Source of the DNA: RGIG5612 sp045599965
GTDB lineage: Bacteria; Bacillota; Clostridia; Lachnospirales; Lachnospiraceae
Reading direction: 5' to 3'
Assembly (NCBI GenBank): GCA_045599965.1
Contig: JAZRXA010000066.1
Span: 1 to 56,837 of the forward strand
DNA length: 56,837 bases
Positions 48,799 to 56,518 of the stretch are shown here, piece after piece. Both the position numbers and the translations under genes were made by a program. Within the stretch, counting starts at the first letter, position 1. Every line of letters starts with the position of its first letter. The notes under the pieces are model-generated. The model was not told the DNA's origin. It did no database searches and saw only the letters and a list, made by a program, of their open reading frames with translations.

Positions 48799-51700
48799 TT
48801 AGTTTTTCTTAACACCTATATTTACTGTTTGTCCGTTTATATCCCAGGACTTTGTGATTCCGTCTTGCGAGCCGATGACAACATCCGTTGCCATTACGTC
48901 CGTAAGCATCATCTCCTTCTTTCTTCTTACAATATCTTCAACTTTTTCGTTATCGCTGATATAAATTGTTATCATGTCCATAACTTCGAAGCCGGCTTCT
49001 TTACGCATCGTCTGGATCTTGCTAACGATTTCTCTTATAAATCCTTCTTCTACAAGTTCGTCAGTAAGATTTAAGTTTAAGACAACCGTGATGCCGTAAT
49101 CGCTCATGGACTCGAAGCCTTCTACTTGCGCTGTCTCGATAAGTAAATCTTCTTTATCTAAGACTACCTCTTCGTTAGCAAGTGCTAGCTTAAGGCTACC
49201 TGTTTCATTTATTTCATCCATCGCCTTGTTGCCATCTAAGGCTGCAAGTGCGTTTCGAATCTCGCCTACTTGTTTTCCAAACTTTGGTCCTACTGTCTTT
49301 AGCTGTGGCTTAAATGAGTATGAAGAAAAGTCTCGAACGTCGTCTTTCATCTCAACTGACTTAACGTTGAGCTCATCAGCTACGATGTCAGTGTAAAAGC
49401 TTTCCATCTTCCATGGAGCCTTTATGTACATGTTCGCAAGTGGCTGACGGTTCTTAACGTTTGCGTTGTTTCGGCATGCTCTACCCATAACAACAACGTC
49501 CAAAACATGTTCCATATTTTCTTCAAGTTCTTTATCGATGAAAGATTCATCTGCTGTTGGGAATGCTGCTAAATGTATGCTTTCAGGACTTTCCGGAAAA
49601 TCTTTGCGAACAAGATTTTGATAAATATCTTCTGTCATGAATGGAATAAATGGCGCTGCAACTAGGCAGAAAGTTGTGATACATGTATAGAGGGTCATGT
49701 ATGCATTAATCTTATCTTGCTCCATTCCTTTTGCCCAGAATCTCTCGCGGCAACGGCGAACGTACCAGTTGCTTAAATCATCAATGAAGTCTTGAAGAAC
49801 TCTGCCTGATTCAGGAATCTTATAGGCTTGCATGTTCTCGTCAACATCTTTGATGAGCGTGTTAAGTTTTGACAAAATCCATTTATCCATAACCGAAAGT
49901 TTTTCCGGTTCAAGTTTGTAGTCTTTTGCGTTGAAGTTATCTATGTTTGCATAAAGAACGTAGAACGCGTATGTGTTCCAAAGTGTGCCCATGAATTTTC
50001 TTTGTCCTTCGACAACAGCGTCATCATGGAAACGGCTTGGAAGCCATGGTGCTGAATTCGTATAGAAGTACCAACGGATTGCGTCAGCGCCGAGCTCTCT
50101 AAGCGCATCGAATGGGTCAACTGCGTTGCCTTTGCTCTTGCTCATCTTCTGGCCGTCTTTATCCTGGACATGTCCCAGCACGATTACGTTTTTGTATGGT
50201 GCTTGGTTAAATATCAATGTTGATATTGCCATCAATGAATAGAACCATCCACGCGTCTGGTCAACAGCTTCGCTTATGAAGTCTGCTGGGAAGTGTGCCT
50301 TAAATAATTCTTCGTTTTCGAATGGATAGTGGTATTGTGCAAATGGCATCGAGCCTGAATCATACCAGCAGTCAATTACTTCTGGAACTCTTCTCATTTC
50401 CTTGCCGCACTTCGGACATTTAATTGTAACGTCGTCGATGTATGGGCGGTGAAGTTCGATATCGTCTGGGCAATTTTCTGACATTGATTTTAATTCTTCA
50501 ATGCTTCCGATTGCATGTTTGCATCCGCATTCGCACTCCCAAATATTAAGCGGTGTGCCCCAATAACGGTTACGGCTTACTGCCCAGTCTTGTACGTTTT
50601 CGAGCCAATCTCCAAAACGGCCCTTTCCAATATTTTCTGGAACCCAGTTAACTGTATTGTTGTTGCGGATAAGATCTTCTTTTACCGCACTCATCTTTAT
50701 GTACCAGCTCTCTCTTGCATAGTAGATAAGCGGTGTGTCGCATCTCCAGCAGAATGGATAGCTGTGCTCATTCATTGGCGCTGCAAAAAGTCTGCCAGCC
50801 TCTTTTAAGTTTTGTAAAATAAGCTCGTCTGCTTTCTTTACAAATATGCCTTCCCAAGGTGTTTCTTTTGTAAGCTCGCCCTTGCCATCTACAAATTGTA
50901 CGAATGGTAAGTTGTAGCCTCTTCCGATTCTAGAGTCGTCTTCACCGAAAGCCGGCGCAATATGAACGATACCAGTACCATCTTCCATCGTTACATAGTC
51001 ATCGCATACTACGAAGTGCATTTTTCCTTCGATGCCAGAGTAGTCTACTTCGTCAATTAGTTGATGGTACTCTTTGTATTCTAAATCTTTTCCTGTGTAT
51101 CTCTTTATTATTGTATAGTCTTCGCCTAAAACCTTGTCGCAAAGCGCCTCGGCAAGATAATAGAAGTCTTCGCCTTGCTGCACCTTTACATATGTCTCTT
51201 TAGGGTTTACGCAAAGTGCTGTGTTCGATGGAAGTGTCCATGGTGTTGTTGTCCATGCAAGGAAGTAAGCGTTCTCGCCTGCTGCCTTAAATTTCGCAAT
51301 CGCTGTGCGCTCTTTTACATCTTTGTAGCCTTGGGCCACTTCATGAGATGAAAGAGGTGTTCCGCAACGAGGGCAATAAGGAACGATTTTATATCCTTTA
51401 TATAAAAGGTCCTTGTCCCAGATTTGTTTTAGCGACCACCAAACTGATTCGATGTAATCGTTTTCATATGTTACATATGGGTTTTCCATGTCGGCCCAAA
51501 ATCCAACCGTCGAGGAAAAGTCCTCCCACATTCCTTTATACTGCCATACGCTTTCTTTACATTTGCGAATGAATGGATCGAGGCCGTACTCTTCGATTTG
51601 CTCTTTTCCGTCGAGGCCTAAAAGTTTTTCAACTTCAATCTCTACTGGAAGTCCATGCGTATCCCAACCAGCCTTTCTTGGCACCTCGTAACCTTTCATT

Positions 51701-51918
51701 GTCCAGTAACGTGGAACTAAGTCTTTAATAACTCTTGTTAGAACATGGCCTATGTGTGGCTTTCCATTTGCTGTAGGTGGGCCGTCGTAGAACATGTATT
51801 GCGGACAGCCTTCCTTTTGCTCCATGCTCTTTTTAAAGATGTCATTGTCCTTCCAAAACTGTTCAATCTTTTTTTCGCGTTCAACAAAGTTTAAGTTAGT
51901 GTTAACTTTCTCGTACAA
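48799..51918 (-). CDS. ileS: Isoleucyl-tRNA synthetase
   Basis: 1039 residues, full length and of the longer clade. It charges tRNA-Ile with isoleucine. HIGH is at 55-58 ('PHIGHVLTR') and 'KMSKSKGN' is near residue 592. The CP1 editing domain lies between (tested by 'TTPWTLPSNTAL' and 'GTGIVHIAPAFGEDD'). 'DCWYDSGSMPFAQ' and 'WFYSLMAISTLIF' are typical. The start codon is TTG, with a strong AAGGAGG site before it; no ATG fits better. The gene follows pncB by 54 bases without a T-box leader, which is often present before ileS in this phylum. Confidence 0.98.
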   Translation of the reverse strand: MYEKVNTNLNFVEREKKIEQFWKDNDIFKKSMEQKEGCPQYMFYDGPPTANGKPHIGHVLTRVIKDLVPRYWTMKGYEVPRKAGWDTHGLPVEIEVEKLLGLDGKEQIEEYGLDPFIRKCKESVWQYKGMWEDFSSTVGFWADMENPYVTYENDYIESVWWSLKQIWDKDLLYKGYKIVPYCPRCGTPLSSHEVAQGYKDVKERTAIAKFKAAGENAYFLAWTTTPWTLPSNTALCVNPKETYVKVQQGEDFYYLAEALCDKVLGEDYTIIKRYTGKDLEYKEYHQLIDEVDYSGIEGKMHFVVCDDYVTMEDGTGIVHIAPAFGEDDSRIGRGYNLPFVQFVDGKGELTKETPWEGIFVKKADELILQNLKEAGRLFAAPMNEHSYPFCWRCDTPLIYYARESWYIKMSAVKEDLIRNNNTVNWVPENIGKGRFGDWLENVQDWAVSRNRYWGTPLNIWECECGCKHAIGSIEELKSMSENCPDDIELHRPYIDDVTIKCPKCGKEMRRVPEVIDCWYDSGSMPFAQYHYPFENEELFKAHFPADFISEAVDQTRGWFYSLMAISTLIFNQAPYKNVIVLGHVQDKDGQKMSKSKGNAVDPFDALRELGADAIRWYFYTNSAPWLPSRFHDDAVVEGQRKFMGTLWNTYAFYVLYANIDNFNAKDYKLEPEKLSVMDKWILSKLNTLIKDVDENMQAYKIPESGRVLQDFIDDLSNWYVRRCRERFWAKGMEQDKINAYMTLYTCITTFCLVAAPFIPFMTEDIYQNLVRKDFPESPESIHLAAFPTADESFIDKELEENMEHVLDVVVMGRACRNNANVKNRQPLANMYIKAPWKMESFYTDIVADELNVKSVEMKDDVRDFSSYSFKPQLKTVGPKFGKQVGEIRNALAALDGNKAMDEINETGSLKLALANEEVVLDKEDLLIETAQVEGFESMSDYGITVVLNLNLTDELVEEGFIREIVSKIQTMRKEAGFEVMDMITIYISDNEKVEDIVRRKKEMMLTDVMATDVVIGSQDGITKSWDINGQTVNIGVKKN

Positions 51919-51972
51919 TTTTTTATCCTCCTTATGCCCACAGACTTTCTCGTCATCTGCGGGATTATACGC

Positions 51973-53430
51973 TTATAACCACTGTTTGTTGTGAGCTTCG
52001 TCTAGCAAGCTCTTTTTCATGTTGTAAAGTTTTTCTGACAAATCAACATAAACTTTATTTGGATTAACGAGACGTTTTGTTTCGTCCCAAAGTGTATTCA
52101 TTTCTTCTTTGCAATTTTTTGTTATCTCTTCAACGCTTGGATTTTCGTAAACGCAGATTCCTTTTTCAAAGACTGGAACTAATAATTCGCGAACCTTAAA
52201 TGTGCCTGCTTTTACAAGTGTTTTCTTCCATGTGTTGACTGGATCAAAGAGCAAGATATCTTCGTCCTCACTATATTTTTCATCTGCTAGTGCGATTAAA
52301 TCGCCGATTATCTTTCCTGAATCTTTTGAGTAGAGGCGATATATTGTCTTGTTTCCTGGGTTTGTAATTTTTTCTACATTCTCCGAAACTTTTATCTTCG
52401 GTGTGAATTCTTCGTCTTCATTTTTTACTGCAACTAATTTATATACGCCTCCGAAGGATGGCCAATCTTTTGATGTAATAAGATTTGTGCCAACGCCCCA
52501 GGATGTAATTTTTGCGCCTTGGTTTTTAAGAGATGAGATTAAGGTTTCATCTAAGTCTGATGATGCGGAAATTACTGCGTCTGTAAAGCCTGCTTCATCT
52601 AGCATCACTCTTGCTTTCTTTGAAAGGTACGCTAAGTCGCCGGAGTCGAGTCTGATTCCGTAGTAGCCAAGCTTAATTCCTTCTTCTTTCATTTCCTTAA
52701 AAACTTTTATTGCATTTGGCACACCTGACTTAAGTGTGTCGTAAGTATCTACTAATAAAATACATGCGTCTGGGTACATGCGCGCATATGTTTTGAATGC
52801 TGTGTATTCATCTTCGAAACTCATAACCCAGCTATGTGCATGTGTTCCTTTTACAGCTACTTCAAACATTTGTCCTGTAAGGACGTTGCTAGTTCCTACG
52901 CATCCGGCGATACATGCAGCTCTGGCTCCATATATTCCGGCATCAGGTCCTTGTGCTCTTCTAAGTCCGAACTCCATAACGCCACCACCTGCAGCATAAA
53001 CAACTCGGCTAGCCTTTGTCGCAATTAAGCTTTGGTGATTTATTATGTTAAGAAGTGCTGCTTCTAAGAGTTGCGCTTCCATTATTGGTGCAACTACTTT
53101 TACAAGCGGCTCATACGGGAAGACTACTGTGCCTTCTGGGATTGCGTATACGTTGCCCGAAAAATGGTATGAGCTTAAAAAGTTTAAGAATTCTTCGTCA
53201 AATATTTTTAAGCTACGGAGATATTCGATGTCTTCGTATGTGAAGTGTAAATTTTTTATATATTCGACTACTTGCTCTAATCCGCAGCAGATTGCATAGC
53301 CGCCTTCGCATGGATTTTTTCTATAAAACGCATCGAATACGACTGTCTCTTGCTTGCCACTTTTGTAGTAACCTTGCATCATTGTTAGTTCATATAAATC
53401 AGTGAGTAATGTTAGATTTCTTCCTTCCAT
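51973..53430 (-). CDS. pncB: Nicotinate phosphoribosyltransferase
   Basis: 485 residues from the ATG at 53430, which has AGGAGG five bases upstream; the frame continues 24 codons further back without support. It makes nicotinate mononucleotide from nicotinate and PRPP in NAD salvage. 'LTLLTDLYELTMMQGYYKSG', 'EFGLRRAQGPDAGIYGARAACIAGCVGTSNV', 'KGTHAHSWVMSFEDEYTAF' and 'YYGIRLDSGDLAYLSKKAR' are the family blocks, with the PRPP-binding 'ITSWGVGTNLITSKD' near the middle. It runs divergently from murI. Confidence 0.96.
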   Translation of the reverse strand: MEGRNLTLLTDLYELTMMQGYYKSGKQETVVFDAFYRKNPCEGGYAICCGLEQVVEYIKNLHFTYEDIEYLRSLKIFDEEFLNFLSSYHFSGNVYAIPEGTVVFPYEPLVKVVAPIMEAQLLEAALLNIINHQSLIATKASRVVYAAGGGVMEFGLRRAQGPDAGIYGARAACIAGCVGTSNVLTGQMFEVAVKGTHAHSWVMSFEDEYTAFKTYARMYPDACILLVDTYDTLKSGVPNAIKVFKEMKEEGIKLGYYGIRLDSGDLAYLSKKARVMLDEAGFTDAVISASSDLDETLISSLKNQGAKITSWGVGTNLITSKDWPSFGGVYKLVAVKNEDEEFTPKIKVSENVEKITNPGNKTIYRLYSKDSGKIIGDLIALADEKYSEDEDILLFDPVNTWKKTLVKAGTFKVRELLVPVFEKGICVYENPSVEEITKNCKEEMNTLWDETKRLVNPNKVYVDLSEKLYNMKKSLLDEAHNKQWL

Positions 53431-53519
53431 TTTACTCCTCCTAATTTGCCTTTCGGCGCTTATATGCGCAACTTTCCTACGGGATTTTACTTGAAAACAC
53501 AAAACCCCACAGTAAATTT

Positions 53520-53548
53520 ATTATAGTCAATTCTTTACTAAAATTCAA
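53520..53548 (-). promoter_or_regulatory. pncB promoter
   Basis: Leftward -35 TTGAAT (53543-53548), a 17-base spacer and -10 TATAAT (53520-53525). The leader is about 83 bases and holds possible stems GGGGTTTT/AAAATCCC, GCGC/GCGC and GCC-GAAA-GGC before the ribosome binding site. Confidence 0.75.
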
Positions 53549-53562
53549 CAAGGTGCTATATT
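53534..53562 (+). promoter_or_regulatory. Leaderless murI promoter
   Basis: Rightward -35 TTTACT (53534-53539), a 17-base spacer and -10 TATATT (53557-53562), then six bases and the ATG at 53569. It interleaves with the pncB promoter. An AGGA lies in the six bases, too close to serve as a normal ribosome binding site. Confidence 0.6.
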
Positions 53563-53568
53563 AGGAAC

Positions 53569-54381
53569 ATGGATAAAAAGTCTTTACCAATAGGCGTTTT
53601 TGACTCTGGCGTTGGCGGCATTACGGTCGTTAAAGAGATCTTCAAAAACTTGCCAAACGAGAAAATTATATATTTTGGAGACACCGCTCGCGTTCCTTAT
53701 GGAAACAAATCTCCTGAAACTGTAATCCGCTATTCAAAGCAGATTGCTTCGTTTTTGGTATCTAAAGGTGTTAAGGCTATCGTCATTGCATGTAACACTG
53801 CTAGTGCTCTTGCGCTTGATGCGGTTAGCGAAATTGTTCCTGTTCCGGTTATTGGCGTTGTTTATCCTGGCGCAAAGGCTGCTGCTGGCGCAACCAAGTC
53901 TGGAAAAATTGGCATCATTGGTACAAGTGCAACAATTAATAGCCGCTTATACGATAAATGTATAAGTGAACTTTTGCCTTCTGCTCAAATTTTCGGCAAA
54001 GCGTGTCCTTTATTTACTAATCTTGTTGAAGAAAAAATGATTGATGACGAAGTCACCATTACTATGATTCACCGTTATATCGACGGGCTTGTTAATGATG
54101 AAAAAATTGATACTTTGGTTTTAGGCTGTACGCACTATCCTATCTTAGGAAGCGTTATTAAACGCGAGGTTGGCGCTGGGGTTACTTTAGTTAATCCGGC
54201 TTATGAAACAGCAAAGGCTCTGGAAAATTTACTTTCTTCCCAGAACCTTCTTAATACTGAAATCTTATCTGATAATTCTCACTCTTTTTATGTAAGTGAC
54301 GGTGCTGATAATTTCAAATCTTTCGCAAGCGATATCTTAGAACTTGAAACAATCAACACGCAGCTTGCTGTTCTTTCGTAA
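53569..54381 (+). CDS. murI: Glutamate racemase
   Basis: 270 residues, full length. It makes D-glutamate for peptidoglycan in the cytoplasm. 'GVFDSGVGGITVVKEI', 'YFGDTARVPYGNKSPE', Cys75 in 'IACNTASA' and Cys187 in 'LGCTHYPIL' are the two catalytic thiols and their surroundings, all intact. The ATG lies six bases after a TATATT box. The gene stands alone on its strand and is followed within 25 bases by a convergent membrane-protein gene without an obvious terminator. Confidence 0.97.
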   Translation: MDKKSLPIGVFDSGVGGITVVKEIFKNLPNEKIIYFGDTARVPYGNKSPETVIRYSKQIASFLVSKGVKAIVIACNTASALALDAVSEIVPVPVIGVVYPGAKAAAGATKSGKIGIIGTSATINSRLYDKCISELLPSAQIFGKACPLFTNLVEEKMIDDEVTITMIHRYIDGLVNDEKIDTLVLGCTHYPILGSVIKREVGAGVTLVNPAYETAKALENLLSSQNLLNTEILSDNSHSFYVSDGADNFKSFASDILELETINTQLAVLS

Positions 54382-54405
54382 ATTCCTTTTCGGAACATGA
54401 ACAGC

Positions 54406-54864
54406 TTATCTTAACTTATCAATAAAGCTTTCTTTCTTATTTCCGTTTTTATCTCTTTTAATTTTGCCTTCGTATACAGGGCCTCTTACTCTCTTGGCTG
54501 AGATTACATAGATGCCGCTAACTTGCGCTCTAACTTCTTGCTTTGGAAGGAGCGTTTTATATACTTCTGGATCGCACACGAGGCTCGTTACTTTGTTGCC
54601 GACTTTAACTTTAACTACTGGCACTCTTGTTACCTTTGCCATAAAGTTTGCGCTGTCGTAAACAATTTTTGGAAGGCCTGCATTTTTAAGAAACATTTTT
54701 TTCTTGTCGATGACATAGAAGGACATTTGCATTGCTGTCTTCTTCATGTCTTCTTGTTGTTCTTCTTGCTTCTTTTGTGTTCTCTTTCCAAAGAAGTATA
54801 AGAAGATGAACAAGCCTATCATTACTACTACAACTACTATTAATATTATCCAACCTGCGCTCAT
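54406..54864 (-). CDS. Hypothetical membrane-anchored protein
   Basis: 152 residues. One N-terminal membrane segment (about 5-25), then a charged Lys/Gln/Glu linker (31-42) and a soluble domain of about 100 residues rich in beta-strand-like pattern ('FYVIDKKKMFLKNAGLP', 'VPVVKVKVGNKVTSLVCDPEVYKTLLPKQEVRAQVSGIYVIS'). The layout recalls YajC, but the soluble part is longer and I do not recognise the family. GAGGAAA precedes the ATG. The domain probably faces the cytoplasm, given the basic residues right after the membrane segment. Confidence 0.75.
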   Translation of the reverse strand: MSAGWIILIVVVVVMIGLFIFLYFFGKRTQKKQEEQQEDMKKTAMQMSFYVIDKKKMFLKNAGLPKIVYDSANFMAKVTRVPVVKVKVGNKVTSLVCDPEVYKTLLPKQEVRAQVSGIYVISAKRVRGPVYEGKIKRDKNGNKKESFIDKLR

Positions 54865-54903
54865 TTGGTTTTCCTCTTTCTTTCGTGATTTTCGTATTCT
54901 ACA

Positions 54904-55578
54904 CTATTTTGCGTTCTTTATCAATGTATTAAGGATGTATCTTTCTTGCATTTCTATATGTTTTTCGATTTCTTTTTTCGCTGTTTTCGAATCGTTCGTG
55001 GCGATTGCCTCGATTATGCGGGTATGCTCGTCTACAATCGTCTCTTTATTTTTCATGTCTTTAATATATTCAAGGCGATATCTAAAGATGTGCTCTTTTA
55101 GTTGATGAAGCATCTGAACTAGGCGGCGATTGTTTGTGATTGCGTAAATCGCCTCATGAAATTCTACATCGTTTTTTGTGATTTCTTCGATGTTTTCTTC
55201 ATTTATCGCTTGCAATATTTTTTCGTTGATTTCCTTAAATTGATTTATCTTTGCCTTTGTCGCATTCTCCGCTGCGAGTTCGCACGCAAGACCTTCTAGA
55301 GTTTTTCTAATTTCCAAAACTTCCATTAGGTCCTTTTCATTTATCGGCGCCACTTCCGCGCCCTTTCTTGCGGTCATGATTACAAGGCCTTCTAGCTCGA
55401 GCTTTCTTATTGCTTCTCTTACTGGCGTTCTAGAAACTCCTAGTTCGTTTGCCAGTTTTATTTCCATAAGCCTCTCGCCGGGTTTAAGCTCGCCGGTGAT
55501 TATCGCTTCTCTAAGCGTTTTAAAGACAATGTCTCTAAGTGGCATATACTCATCTATGTTCAAAACTAAACCTGACAT
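54904..55578 (-). CDS. GntR-family regulator, FadR/FCD subfamily
   Basis: 224 residues. The N-terminal winged helix (about 10-75) has 'GELKPGERLMEIKLANELGVSRTPVREAIRKLELEGLV', and the C-terminal all-helical FCD ligand domain includes 'NDVEFHEAIYAITNN' and 'IDEHTRIIEAI'-like metal/carboxylate ligands (VDEHTRIIEAIATND). Such regulators respond to small carboxylic acids. The start has GGAGAAGGAT before it and overlaps ispE by 29 bases, so it is in the ispE transcript. A palindrome with the FadR-type core overlaps the ispE promoter (56442-56470), which suggests autoregulation. Confidence 0.93.
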   Translation of the reverse strand: MSGLVLNIDEYMPLRDIVFKTLREAIITGELKPGERLMEIKLANELGVSRTPVREAIRKLELEGLVIMTARKGAEVAPINEKDLMEVLEIRKTLEGLACELAAENATKAKINQFKEINEKILQAINEENIEEITKNDVEFHEAIYAITNNRRLVQMLHQLKEHIFRYRLEYIKDMKNKETIVDEHTRIIEAIATNDSKTAKKEIEKHIEMQERYILNTLIKNAK

Positions 55579-56422
55579 ATCCTTCTCCTTTTATTTTTTC
55601 ATTTGCTTTTTTTAATGTTTCTTCGTTAGTGAAAATTCCAAATACTGTCGATCCCGATCCGCTCATCAGCGCCTTTATTGCCCCATTCAATTCTAGCTGT
55701 TCTTTGATGCGTTTTATTTCGGGATATTTTTTTAGCACTGGGATTTCTAAAATGTTTCCCATATATTTTGTGGCTCTTTGTAAGTCGTTTTTATTTATTG
55801 CGTCTGCTAGGAGCTCTATGTTTGGATGCACTCCGGCGCATGTTCCGGAAGTTTTTTCTAGTTCGGCGTCGAGTTCTTCATACGCCCATTTTGTTGAGCT
55901 TTCAATTCCTGGGTTTATTAAAAGCACATGGCATTTTGGAAAATCGCTTAGTTTTGTAAGGACTTCGCCCACGCCTTCAGAAAGGTATGTGCCTTTGCGA
56001 AGACAAAACGGAACGTCGGCTCCTAGTTTTAGTGCGATTGCATCTAGGTCTTTTTCGCTAGCTTCTATATTATAGAGCGATGCCATCGCCTTTAAGGTCG
56101 CCGCCGCATCTGCGCTGCCGCCAGCCATACCCGCTGCTGCCGGAATCTTCTTTTTTATATTGATTCTTACGCCACCTTCAATATTATATTTTTCTTTGAA
56201 GGCGGCAGCAGCTTTATACGCAAGGTTTTTACTATCTGTCGGAACATTTAGATTGTCGCACTCTACCACTATGGCGCCCTCGGTCTTGGTAAATGTAAGT
56301 TCGTCGAATACTGGCACCGTTTGCATTACCATCTTAACTTCATGGTAGCCGTCCGGGCGCCTTCCTACAACATCAAGGCCAATATTAATTTTGCCGTATG
56401 CATTTAAATTAATACAATTCAT
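55550..56422 (-). CDS. ispE: 4-diphosphocytidyl-2-C-methyl-D-erythritol kinase
   Basis: 290 residues from the ATG at 56422; the frame runs 14 codons further back, but the family N-terminus is 'LNAYGKINIGLDVVGRRPDGYHEV' and the promoter -10 lies six bases before this ATG. GHMP kinase that phosphorylates CDP-ME in the MEP isoprenoid pathway, which also feeds undecaprenyl phosphate. The ATP loop 'PAAAGMAGGSADAAATL' and 'LGADVPFCLRKG' are intact, and 'ALMSGSGSTVFGIF' is the third GHMP motif. There is no ribosome binding site, so the mRNA is probably leaderless. Confidence 0.96.
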   Translation of the reverse strand: MNCINLNAYGKINIGLDVVGRRPDGYHEVKMVMQTVPVFDELTFTKTEGAIVVECDNLNVPTDSKNLAYKAAAAFKEKYNIEGGVRINIKKKIPAAAGMAGGSADAAATLKAMASLYNIEASEKDLDAIALKLGADVPFCLRKGTYLSEGVGEVLTKLSDFPKCHVLLINPGIESSTKWAYEELDAELEKTSGTCAGVHPNIELLADAINKNDLQRATKYMGNILEIPVLKKYPEIKRIKEQLELNGAIKALMSGSGSTVFGIFTNEETLKKANEKIKGEGYVRFSFEHR

Positions 56423-56428
56423 AAGTTC

Positions 56429-56457
56429 ATTATAAAGCAAGGGCGGATTGTATACAA
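56429..56457 (-). promoter_or_regulatory. Leaderless ispE-gntR promoter
   Basis: Leftward -35 TTGTAT (56452-56457), a 17-base spacer and -10 TATAAT (56429-56434), then six bases and the ATG at 56422. The -35 lies in the centre of a long palindrome. Confidence 0.72.
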
Positions 56458-56470
56458 TATACAATCCGCC
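56442..56470. promoter_or_regulatory. Palindromic operator, probably for the GntR regulator
   Basis: Two perfect 13-base inverted arms (GGCGGATTGTATA and TATACAATCCGCC) around CAA. It contains TGTATACA, which fits the FadR-subfamily core (GTM-KAC with zero spacing). It covers the ispE -35, and the second gene of that transcript is an FCD-type GntR protein. Confidence 0.6.
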
Positions 56471-56518
56471 GGTAATTTGTTTACTATTTACCTCAGCAAC
56501 TATGAATTTATCGAACTC

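Noticed and set aside
51919..51972. T-box leader expected before ileS
   Set aside because: Only 54 bases separate pncB and ileS; no specifier hairpin, T-box sequence or terminator/antiterminator fits there.
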